Under the pieces are notes generated by a model. It was not told the origin of the DNA. It did no database searches and saw nothing but the letters and a program-made list of their open reading frames with translations. The translations under genes were made by a program, and so were the position numbers. 5,250 nucleotides of DNA from Thermoproteota archaeon (GTDB taxonomy: Archaea > Korarchaeota > Korarchaeia > Korarchaeales > Korarchaeaceae), in NCBI GenBank assembly GCA_003661365.1, contig QMVZ01000117.1, forward strand, positions 1-5,250. The letters are read 5' to 3'. Positions 1 through 5,250 of the stretch are shown here, one piece after another; the first letter of the stretch is position 1; every line of letters begins with the position of its first letter.

Positions 1-518
1 AGAGCTGTTTTGAGGATGGCCACATCCCCAAATGGAGTAACAGCAGCTAAAGGAGCAATTGGTATCCCCTTAACGTGAGTTGTGGAGATCGCTATTTCTG
101 GTTTAGCCCTTCCACAAGCGTCCCCGTCAACAGTAACCTTGTCTAAGGACGCTGCAACGAATAATGGAAGCAACATATTGCCGGCCCCTATCTCAGAAGC
201 TAATATAGCCACAGGCTCCTTCTCCAAGAAATTAGCAAGCTCTTTCACAGCCTCAAGCTCTGGCCTTTCTATCTTCTTAGGATATCTTTCAACCCTCTTC
301 TTTATGTCTTCTTCAACCCCTCCTCCTACACGACTAACTATAAAGACCAGAGAGTCCTCACTGAGCTCATTTAATGGAGCTATTCTTAGTTTCAGGCCCT
401 GTTCCTCTGCTTGCTTTAATATCTCGAGAGCTAACTCAACTGAGCCTCCTCCACCGCAACCAAGTATCTCCGCACCTAGTATAAGGTCCCTAACCTCATC
501 ACTTGTAAGTGTCTTCAT
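1..518 (-). CDS. DUF917 / S-methyl thiohydantoin desulfurase-like protein, N-terminal half (partial)
   Basis: The reverse complement is open from ATG at 518 to the left edge, giving 172 codons with the 3' end missing. An in-frame TGA lies five codons upstream, so 518 is the first possible start. Family hallmarks visible are a glycine loop GCGGGGS (residues 20-26), SRVGGG (62-67), EIGAGN (109-114) and DGDACGRAKPE (131-141), in the order found in DUF917 proteins (Pfam S-Me-THD, PF06032). These are usually about 350-370 residues long, so about half is present. No signal peptide or membrane segment is seen, so it is probably cytosolic. Family members often sit near hydantoinase/oxoprolinase genes and one group is annotated as acting on thiohydantoins. 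The substrate here is unknown, and the diagnostic neighbour would lie beyond the left edge. The gene is separated by 112 bp from the GIDE gene and appears to have its own promoter. The family call is firm, the function is not. Confidence 0.88.
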   Translation of the reverse strand, partial: MKTLTSDEVRDLILGAEILGCGGGGSVELALEILKQAEEQGLKLRIAPLNELSEDSLVFIVSRVGGGVEEDIKKRVERYPKKIERPELEAVKELANFLEKEPVAILASEIGAGNMLLPLFVAASLDKVTVDGDACGRAKPEIAISTTHVKGIPIAPLAAVTPFGDVAILKTA

Positions 519-542
519 CTTGCCGTCGTGTCAGGGGAAAAC

Positions 543-551
543 TATATTTTT
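543..551 (-). promoter_or_regulatory. Archaeal TATA-like box for the DUF917 gene, suggesting a leaderless transcript
   Basis: Read on the minus strand the site is AAAAATATA. Its centre is about 29 nt ahead of the ATG at 518, close to the usual archaeal TATA-to-start-site distance of about 26-27 nt. No Shine-Dalgarno sequence lies between it and the ATG. Transcription therefore probably begins at or a few bases before the start codon. This is inferred from spacing and composition only. Confidence 0.5.
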
Positions 552-583
552 GTCGTTTTGTTCCAGCGAATTAAATGCGTCCA

Positions 584-603
584 ATCAAGCGCTTTCTCTT
601 GAT
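584..603. repeat. Inverted repeat ATCAAG / CTTGAT downstream of the GIDE gene
   Basis: Arms at 584-589 and 598-603 are perfectly complementary, 6 bp each, with an 8-nt loop. They lie just past the stop codon of the minus-strand GIDE gene. In the minus-strand direction a short run of five T (about 605-609) precedes the hairpin rather than following it, so this is not a standard intrinsic terminator. It could be a weak 3' RNA structure or chance. Confidence 0.25.
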
Positions 604-630
604 CAAAAAGTTCCCAGCTCAGTAATTCCC

Positions 631-1830
631 TCATGTGTTTTCAGAGGTTTCTTTTCTTATCTTCTCTAAAGCCCAAACGATCATTTCTCTGGCCTCCTCT
701 AGTTTGGATTCATCGAATGGGCTATCCACCTTTGACTCAAGGAATCCTGGATAGAGGCACCTTAGGAGAAAATCAACGGCCTCAACCGCTTTAAAATCCC
801 CAAAAACCTTAGCAGCTGCCATAATGCAGTTTAGAGAGGCCTTTTCTGCCTTTTCTATGATAGCAGGAACGCTCTCTACAGCATTTAATTTTCCCAACTC
901 TGATATTACGCACTCTAGTTCAGAAGAACTTAGATCTTGATCCATTTTGTAGATTAAATAACGAATTTTCAGCTCATCGGGTAGTTCTCTGGCGAAAAAG
1001 GGTCTGTAAATGCTTCCACTCTTGTCTTGCCAGAGGAACCTAAGACCGATCTCACCTTTTCCCTCGAGAATCCTAAAGATAGCTTCTACTAACTTTTCAT
1101 CGACTGCAAGAAGCTTATCATATAGTTCTTCTACTAGCCCATGATTCATGTCTATCAGTTCTCTTATGGCTGAGCTTCTGATTTCTGGGTCATCACTTAA
1201 CAAAAGAGGAACGTATTTCAAAAGTCTGTTATCCTTCACTTTGCCGTCGAGAGAACGATTTCGTTCGATTTTAGGGTCTTTAAAGATGAAATGATGCGAT
1301 ACAACTACTTCAGGTTTCTCTCCTTCCTCTGGAGGCAAAGCGCTTCCCCGCTCTTCAACCCTTAACAGGTACTCCTTGTCCGGATAGAGGCACCACTCGT
1401 AGATCTTAAGCTCCCTTCCGATAGAGGGGATAGAAACACCCCATAGTTCCCTTATTTTCTCCCTAATCTCTTCTTGTTCTTCTCCTATGACAATCTTTTT
1501 CGCATGAGTAGGTGGAAACTCCATCTTGACTAAACCCACTTCGACAAGAAAGCCCTTGATTGAGACGTAGAATTTACCCTTAGAATGTGCGGTTCCAACG
1601 TGAAAGCTAGCTCCTTCTACCTCGAAATATCCCTCAGCCCTGAAATAAACGCACTCTCTTCCGGAAAAAGGTGCTTTTATTGGAGAATCTGAGGAAAGTT
1701 TTGTCGTTATCTTTCGCTTACCTGAAAACACAAGGGTGCCATCAGACAGCCTCTTGTCAGCTATAGAGCCAATATCGGAGGTGGCTATCTTTCTTTTGCT
1801 ACCTCTCTCGTGATTGCTGCGTTCGTTCAT
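631..1830 (-). CDS. Soluble GIDE-domain protein with C-terminal HEAT-like repeats
   Basis: A 399-residue protein. Residues ~15-160 resemble the GIDE/MULAN domain (PF12483): TSDIGSIAD and a short GTLVFSGK strand, then the signature SPIKAPFSGRECVYFRAE (49-66), and PSIGRELKIYEWCLYP (135-150), matching the late GIDE segment. In eukaryotes the domain lies between two membrane helices in a mitochondrial E3 ligase. Here no RING domain and no membrane helix is visible, so ligase activity should not be assumed. Residues ~203-228 and ~307-392 are amphipathic helix pairs typical of HEAT/PBS-lyase-like repeats (for example VPAIIEKAEKASLNCIM, then FKAVEAVDFLLRCL), suggesting a protein-binding scaffold. 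The charged, basic N-terminus has no signal peptide. An in-frame TGA two codons before the ATG fixes the earliest start. The stop codon is TGA at 631-633. The gene stands alone between two gaps of over 100 bp. The domain call is fairly sure and the cellular role unknown. Confidence 0.8.
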   Translation of the reverse strand: MNERSNHERGSKRKIATSDIGSIADKRLSDGTLVFSGKRKITTKLSSDSPIKAPFSGRECVYFRAEGYFEVEGASFHVGTAHSKGKFYVSIKGFLVEVGLVKMEFPPTHAKKIVIGEEQEEIREKIRELWGVSIPSIGRELKIYEWCLYPDKEYLLRVEERGSALPPEEGEKPEVVVSHHFIFKDPKIERNRSLDGKVKDNRLLKYVPLLLSDDPEIRSSAIRELIDMNHGLVEELYDKLLAVDEKLVEAIFRILEGKGEIGLRFLWQDKSGSIYRPFFARELPDELKIRYLIYKMDQDLSSSELECVISELGKLNAVESVPAIIEKAEKASLNCIMAAAKVFGDFKAVEAVDFLLRCLYPGFLESKVDSPFDESKLEEAREMIVWALEKIRKETSENT

Positions 1831-1852
1831 TAATCATCTTTACATTTTGTAG

Positions 1853-1859
1853 TTAAAAA
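1853..1859 (-). promoter_or_regulatory. TATA-like element for the GIDE-HEAT gene
   Basis: On the minus strand the site reads TTTTTAA, centred about 26 nt before the ATG at 1830. That spacing would place the transcription start at or beside the ATG. Only a poor GATGA-like purine stretch lies between, so leaderless translation is likely. This rests on spacing and AT content alone. Confidence 0.4.
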
Positions 1860-1897
1860 TCCAATAAGCGATCTGTTGTTGTGTGTTTATTTCATGT

Positions 1898-1923
1898 CAC
1901 AAAGATAAAAGGAGGATTCTCCT
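1898..1923 (-). terminator. Possible terminator of the glycosyltransferase transcript
   Basis: Read on the minus strand, a short hairpin AGGAG-AATC-CTCCT (1923 down to 1910) is followed directly by TTTTATCTTTG. It sits about 50 nt after the TAA stop of the glycosyltransferase and before the promoter of the next gene. The stem is only 5 bp, but archaeal termination depends mainly on T-rich stretches, which are present here. Confidence 0.4.
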
Positions 1924-1972
1924 AGTCAATGTTCTACTCGAAAAATTGGATCAAACCCCCTTGCTGTTTAAG

Positions 1973-3172
1973 TTAATCAAGCAATCTGGCCTGCGTTAGA
2001 GGAACAAGGCCCCTGACTCCGCTTATCTCTTCATAAAACCTTAGGACTTTCCATATGTTTCTCTCGATCGTGAATCTAAACTTGGATCTGGAAGTCCTTT
2101 CCTTTACCAGCAAGTGTTCACCTTTCTTTAGCCATTGAGACAGTTCATCCAATTTGCTGAAGATAAAGCCTACACCGTGCTTTTCTATGAATTCCTTGAT
2201 TGTTTTGTGGGGGAAAGCGAGAACTGGAAGGCCACACGCTATGTATTCAATAACCTTGTTTGGAAGGGCAACATCCAAATGCCTTCTGTTCTTTTCGTTT
2301 GCGTTAAAACCAGCCCAACCGAAATCATATTGAGTTATCTCTGTTAACAGCCTCTTTCTCTGCAGATGACCATGATAGTGGATGAACCTGCTTTCTTCAG
2401 CGATCTTCTTGTAAGTCTTGTCCTTGACGCTTAGCTTAGATGGATATATGTGAACATGCATTTCCTCTTCGGCTATTTCCTTGAAGATTCCAACCAAGTT
2501 GTACTGGTTCTCCTTCATCAAGCTAGTTAGGGTCCCTATGTAGATGATATGAACTTCTCCGTCCTTTTCGGATAGCTTTTTTCTTGGGTTTCTAGGGACA
2601 ACTGATTTGGAAATGTAACTAGGGAAGACAAGGTCTTTCTCGGGATCCACATCATATCTGCTCTGCATGTAATCCCTCATCCCTTCAGATACATAGATCC
2701 TAGCATCGCTTCTCTCGACAGCCAATCTTTCCTCCCTTGGATAAACCTCCATTATTCTCTCCTCATCGTCATCTAGGTAGTACCCAGTACTTCTAAGTGA
2801 AAGGGCCTCGTGACAATCGTGTATTACGGGTATAGATCCTTCAACTGCCTCTATTGCTGCAATTGTCAGGAAATCCGGGGCGTTATGGCTGTGTATCAGG
2901 TGTGGTTTGTATTTTTCTATCAATCTCTTGATAGAACCCTCAAGATTTTCCATATCAAGCTTCTCAAAAGAGTTAAAGAACTCATCTCCGTAACCGTAAA
3001 GCCTGCTAAGCCTATGATAGATGTAGCCGAAGATTAGCTTTACTCTATCCTTTAAAGCCCACCTCAGCCCCTTTGCATACTTTAAAGCTCGTATACAGGG
3101 CTGAGGCTGAAGGAAAAGGATTTTAATATGTCTAAAATTTCTATTTGAGATTGAATTTTCATTTAACTTCAT
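1973..3172 (-). CDS. GT4-like (GT-B fold) glycosyltransferase
   Basis: A 399-residue soluble protein expected to transfer a sugar from an activated (probably nucleotide-linked) donor. The N-terminal half starts with a Rossmann-like strand IKILFLQPQP (16-25) and carries PHLIHSHNAPDF (90-101), HDCHEA (118-123) and ARIYVSEGM (157-165), the usual acceptor-domain landmarks of GT-B enzymes. The C-terminal half begins near VHIIYIGTL (207-215) and contains the donor-site segment LPNKVIEYIACGLPVLAF (303-320). Its glutamate in KVIEY matches the conserved second glutamate of the EX7E-type motif, while the first is not obvious. There is no membrane anchor. The start is ATG at 3172, as an in-frame TAG lies five codons upstream, and a weak AGGGG ribosome-binding sequence precedes it. 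No other sugar-pathway gene lies in the window, so donor and acceptor (S-layer or lipid-linked glycan, for example) are unknown. Family confident, specificity not. Confidence 0.87.
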   Translation of the reverse strand: MKLNENSISNRNFRHIKILFLQPQPCIRALKYAKGLRWALKDRVKLIFGYIYHRLSRLYGYGDEFFNSFEKLDMENLEGSIKRLIEKYKPHLIHSHNAPDFLTIAAIEAVEGSIPVIHDCHEALSLRSTGYYLDDDEERIMEVYPREERLAVERSDARIYVSEGMRDYMQSRYDVDPEKDLVFPSYISKSVVPRNPRKKLSEKDGEVHIIYIGTLTSLMKENQYNLVGIFKEIAEEEMHVHIYPSKLSVKDKTYKKIAEESRFIHYHGHLQRKRLLTEITQYDFGWAGFNANEKNRRHLDVALPNKVIEYIACGLPVLAFPHKTIKEFIEKHGVGFIFSKLDELSQWLKKGEHLLVKERTSRSKFRFTIERNIWKVLRFYEEISGVRGLVPLTQARLLD

Positions 3173-3195
3173 AAAATCAGGCCCCTATGTAAGCA

Positions 3196-3207
3196 TGATG
3201 ATCATCA
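3196..3207. promoter_or_regulatory. Perfect 12-bp palindrome TGATGATCATCA, candidate operator
   Basis: The sequence equals its own reverse complement over 12 bases. It lies between the TATA-like box of the glycosyltransferase gene (3210-3215) and the expected transcription start near 3186, where a bound dimeric regulator would block initiation. Only the symmetry is observed. The regulatory role is an inference. Confidence 0.35.
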
Positions 3208-3208
3208 G

Positions 3209-3218
3209 TTTTAAATAT
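3209..3218 (-). promoter_or_regulatory. TATA-like box for the glycosyltransferase gene
   Basis: On the minus strand this reads AATATTTAAA, with a TTTAAA core at 3210-3215. Its centre is about 40 nt ahead of the ATG at 3172, predicting a short leader of roughly 14 nt that contains the AGGGG ribosome-binding candidate. This fits a led transcript, unlike the two leftward genes. Confidence 0.45.
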
Positions 3219-3321
3219 TACAAATATAGATTCTTAGGGATTTTTTGGGCTAAAAAAACGTAAATCTATGGTTAATATGCCGAGAACGCCTTTTTAAACA
3301 GGAATTGCGCTAGACAATTAT

Positions 3322-3353
3322 GTTTATTAAAGATATATCTAAATATGATATAT
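3322..3353 (+). promoter_or_regulatory. AT-rich promoter of the metal ATPase with palindrome and direct repeats
   Basis: The segment holds candidate TATA elements TTTATTAAA (about 3323-3330) and TATGATATAT (3344-3353). It also has a perfect 10-bp palindrome AGATATATCT (3331-3340) and two direct copies of GATATAT (3332-3338 and 3347-3353) spaced 15 bp apart. A 6-bp inverted pair AGACAA (3312-3317) and TTGTCT (3364-3369) flanks it. Using the second TATA candidate, transcription would start near 3375, giving a leader of about 30 nt. Metal-responsive control is plausible for a metal exporter gene, but no known operator is recognised. Confidence 0.4.
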
Positions 3354-3390
3354 GACGGTTTTGTTGTCTGAGAGCAGATTGATGGGAAGT

Positions 3391-3403
3391 GGTGATAGGA
3401 GGG
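3391..3403 (+). promoter_or_regulatory. Shine-Dalgarno region deciding the TTG start of the ATPase
   Basis: GGTGAT (3391-3396) and GGAGGG (3398-3403) both match the pyrimidine-rich 3' end of archaeal 16S rRNA. GGTGAT is 8 nt from the TTG at 3405, a good spacing, whereas GGAGGG is too close. An in-frame TAG at 3396-3398 excludes any earlier start. Confidence 0.6.
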
Positions 3404-3404
3404 C

Positions 3405-4094
3405 TTGATTGAGGAATCAAAAATCCAAACAGGTCGAGCAAAACACTTGCTTAAGTTAAGACTAATGAATTTCATGGAACGAGAATGTACTTGTAAGGTA
3501 GAGGACAAGATCTCTGAAATTGAAGGGGTTCTGAGCGTATCTCTTGATCCTATAAGCGGCCTTCTTTTAGTTGAGGTCGAAGATCCTTCTATAGAGCAAC
3601 ACATAACCATGGTTCTGCGTGATTGCGGATATTCTTGCATGAAAGAGATTCCTGTACACGTTCATCCCAAAGTTCGTGAGGAGAAAGTTGTCCCTCACAA
3701 GCACCCTGCCAAGGAAAAGAATCATCACGCCATGATGGAGGCAGAGATGAAGAGAAAATTCTTCATCTCCATGCTTCTCACAATTCCCGTCTTAATTCTT
3801 TCCCCTTCAGTCCAATCTTTGCTTAACATATCGCTACCATCTTTTCCAGGATCAGATCTTCTTCTTTCAACACTTGCAACTGTAGTCGTCCTTTATGGAG
3901 GCAAGATATTCTTTGAAGGAGCTGTAAAATCAATCAAAAGAGGAATCTTGGACATGAACGTGCTCGTCACAGTGGCTGTTTTGAGCGGCTATCTTTACAG
4001 CTTGGGCTCCACCTTCCTATACAAGTCAGTTGACTTTTACTGGGAGATCACGACCCTTGTAATCTCCTTCTCTTTGGCCACTGGATGGAGATGA
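3405..4094 (+). CDS. P1B-3 (CopB-like) metal-transporting ATPase, N-terminal part before a frame change
   Basis: This frame encodes 229 residues from a TTG start. Residues ~14-78 form an HMA-like metal-binding domain, with CTC (28-30) in place of the usual CxxC. A His-rich cytoplasmic linker follows (HVH 85-87, HKH 98-100, HH 107-108), typical of CPH-type copper pumps. Four membrane helices come next at about 119-137, 150-169, 182-204 and 211-224. The frame then leaves the family pattern: after ISFSL224 it reads ATGWR and stops at TGA 4092-4094. The continuation expected for the family (GHWMEMRA) is encoded in the -1 frame from 4076. The two parts are almost certainly one gene, functional if a base is missing from the sequence, otherwise a pseudogene or a split pump. 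Typical family length is about 650-750 residues, so this part alone cannot transport. The product would be an integral membrane protein. Family assignment is strong when both parts are read together. Confidence 0.85.
   Translation: MIEESKIQTGRAKHLLKLRLMNFMERECTCKVEDKISEIEGVLSVSLDPISGLLLVEVEDPSIEQHITMVLRDCGYSCMKEIPVHVHPKVREEKVVPHKHPAKEKNHHAMMEAEMKRKFFISMLLTIPVLILSPSVQSLLNISLPSFPGSDLLLSTLATVVVLYGGKIFFEGAVKSIKRGILDMNVLVTVAVLSGYLYSLGSTFLYKSVDFYWEITTLVISFSLATGWR
4034..4094 (+). other. Frameshift / overlap zone inside the metal ATPase
   Basis: Both reading frames are open only here: frame 3 ends at TGA 4092-4094, and the downstream frame has a TGA at 4031-4033. Re-reading one G at TTG|GCC (4074-4078) gives SLGHWMEMRA, which aligns without gap to the TLVVIMLLGHWIEMR-type segment known from the family. 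A missing G (GG for GGG) explains it best. No classical X XXY YYZ slippery heptamer is visible at that point. An ATGA stop/start overlap occurs at 4091-4094. Confidence 0.75.
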
Positions 4095-5250
4095 GAGCTA
4101 TTAGAGGGGCATCAGGAGCACTTAGGGAGCTTGTTGAACTAATTCCTTCGACAACAAATTTGGTGAAGGATGGAGAGGTAGTTGAGGTCCCTACTGAAAC
4201 CCTAAGACCTGGAGACGTAGTTCTAGTCAGGCCAGGCGAAAGAATTCCAGTTGATGGTACCGTGATTTCCGGTCAGACAAGCGTCAACGAAGCCATGATC
4301 ACGGGAGAATCTAAACCCGTTTCTAAAGCTACTGGCGATCGAGTCATAGGAGGAACCATAAATGAGGAGGGGGCTATTAGAGTAAGGGTAGACAGCACTG
4401 GCGAGGACACAGTTCTCTCACAAATAGTCAGGCTTGTTGAGGAGGCACAAGCCACCAAGCCAAGGGTCCAAAAACTTGCAGATAGTGCCGCCCACTACCT
4501 TACCATAATAGCCCTGCTGGCCGGTCTCTTGACCTTTTTAGTCTGGAAGTTTGCAATGAATGCATATACAGCCATAGCAGTTACTCTAGCGATAACCGTT
4601 ATTGTAATAGCGTGCCCCCATGCGTTGGGCCTTGCTATTCCAACTGTCACCTCGATAGCTTCAGCGCTTGCAGCTAAGGCTGGAATACTGATAAGAAACG
4701 GCGAAGCCATGGAGCTTGCCACTAAGCTTGATGTTATCGTCTTTGATAAGACAGGAACACTGACAAAAGGTGAGGTCGGGGTAACCGACGTCATCACAGT
4801 TCAAGGAGTAAGCGAGGAAGAGCTGCTCAGAAAAGCAGCTTCTGTAGAGTTGAACTCGGAGCACGTGATAGCCCAAGGAATTGTGAAGAAGGCGAAGGAG
4901 ATGGGCCTCGACCTATATGATGTCAAGAATTTTGAGGCCATTCCAGGTAAAGGGGTAAAGGCGCGCATCGGCGATGAGCAAATCCTCATTGGAAATGCCA
5001 ACCTTGTTAGGGACCTTGGAATTGATCTTAACAATTGGGAGGCGGACGTTGAGAGGTTGGCATCTCATGGGAAAAGCTTAGTTTTCGTAGCTTCTGGAAA
5101 TAAGTTGGAGGGAATAATAGGCCTTGCAGATCTGATAAGAGAGGAATCTAGGGAAGCTGTCGCAACCCTCAAGGAAATGGGCATAAAGGTGATCATGCTG
5201 ACAGGAGATAACAGACAGACCGCGAGCTATGTAGCTGAACAGCTTGGCCT
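4085..5250 (+). CDS. P1B-3 (CopB-like) metal-transporting ATPase, A/P/N-domain part (3' end beyond window)
   Basis: Open from ATG 4085 (alternative ATG 4091) to the right edge, 388 codons, continuing the preceding ATPase in the -1 frame. The actuator domain carries TGES (4301-4312). Two membrane helices follow at about 4498-4551 and 4561-4630, the second with the metal-site motif CPH (4613-4621), which marks the P1B-3 subgroup linked to Cu/Ag export. The phosphorylation loop DKTGTLT is at 4745-4765, with the catalytic aspartate at 4745-4747. The nucleotide domain has SEHV (4856-4867) where the family has SEHP, and PGKGV (4943-4957). TGDN is at 5201-5212. The GDGxND loop and last two helices must lie beyond 5250. 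No Shine-Dalgarno sequence with good spacing precedes ATG 4085, which argues against independent translation. ATG 4091 overlaps the upstream stop as ATGA and could be reached by coupling. The pump type is confident. The exact ion and direction rest on family knowledge. Confidence 0.88.
   Translation, partial: MEMRAIRGASGALRELVELIPSTTNLVKDGEVVEVPTETLRPGDVVLVRPGERIPVDGTVISGQTSVNEAMITGESKPVSKATGDRVIGGTINEEGAIRVRVDSTGEDTVLSQIVRLVEEAQATKPRVQKLADSAAHYLTIIALLAGLLTFLVWKFAMNAYTAIAVTLAITVIVIACPHALGLAIPTVTSIASALAAKAGILIRNGEAMELATKLDVIVFDKTGTLTKGEVGVTDVITVQGVSEEELLRKAASVELNSEHVIAQGIVKKAKEMGLDLYDVKNFEAIPGKGVKARIGDEQILIGNANLVRDLGIDLNNWEADVERLASHGKSLVFVASGNKLEGIIGLADLIREESREAVATLKEMGIKVIMLTGDNRQTASYVAEQLG

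Noticed and set aside
82..669. Plus-strand open frame of 195 codons
   Set aside because: It is antisense to the DUF917 gene, whose motifs are convincing, and its translation is Ser/Pro/Leu-rich low complexity with no family resemblance.
2135..3037. Two plus-strand open frames of 70 and 75 codons
   Set aside because: Both are antisense within the glycosyltransferase gene and show no motif or ribosome-binding site.
3239..3260. T6 / A7 inverted pair (TTTTTT GGGCT AAAAAAA) in the intergenic region
   Set aside because: An all-AT stem in an AT-rich promoter region, with no gene ending nearby that would need a terminator.
3382..3408. Short upstream reading frame (ATG at 3382, eight codons) overlapping the ATPase start
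   Set aside because: It contains the ribosome-binding region itself and ends at 3406-3408. It is too short to support as a gene, though leader-peptide control cannot be ruled out.
3272..3640. Minus-strand open frame of 122 codons overlapping the ATPase start and promoter
   Set aside because: It lies opposite the HMA-domain coding sequence and its product shows no recognisable motif. The plus-strand reading is strongly supported.
4071..4080. Programmed -1 frameshift site
   Set aside because: No slippery heptamer of the usual kind is present at TCTTTGGCCA, and the tRNA re-pairing at TTG would be poor. A missing base is simpler.
4273..5034. Several minus-strand open frames of 61-100 codons
   Set aside because: They are shadows of the ATPase A, P and N domains on the plus strand.

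Overview
The window looks archaeal, probably thermophilic. Arginine is encoded mostly by AGA/AGG and isoleucine often by ATA. AT-rich TATA-like boxes lie about 26-30 nt ahead of two start codons, which suggests leaderless transcripts. The one clear Shine-Dalgarno element (GGTGAT plus GGAGG) precedes a TTG start. The protein families also fit an archaeon: a DUF917 protein, a RING-less GIDE protein with HEAT-like repeats, and a CPH-type copper ATPase. The sequence alone does not settle the lineage.

Layout: three genes lie on the minus strand in the left 3.2 kb. From right to left they are a GT-B glycosyltransferase (3172-1973), a soluble GIDE-domain/HEAT-repeat protein (1830-631), and the N-terminal half of a DUF917 / S-methyl-thiohydantoin-desulfurase-like protein that runs off the left edge (518-1). 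Gaps of 142 and 112 bp, each with a TATA-like element, suggest that each gene has its own promoter. They need not form one operon, and no shared pathway is evident. A 232-bp divergent intergenic region (3173-3404) separates them from a plus-strand gene that fills the rest of the window and runs off the right edge.

That plus-strand gene encodes a P1B-3 (CopB-like, CPH motif) heavy-metal P-type ATPase, with an HMA-like domain, a His-rich linker, membrane helices, and A, P and N domains. In the sequence as given it is split by a frame change at about 4074-4078, exactly at the end of the fourth membrane helix and just before the actuator domain. Re-reading or restoring one G gives an uninterrupted family-like sequence (SLGHWMEMRA). 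A lost base, through sequencing error or real mutation, is the simplest explanation. The two frames also overlap as ATGA at 4091-4094, so a split, translationally coupled pump cannot be excluded.

The most useful points for follow-up are the ATPase split, the GIDE-HEAT architecture without RING or membrane segments, the valine replacing proline in the ATPase SEHP motif, and the repeats in the divergent promoter region. No tRNA, rRNA, CRISPR array, insertion sequence or clear new defence system was found. No gene-free stretch exceeds 300 bp.
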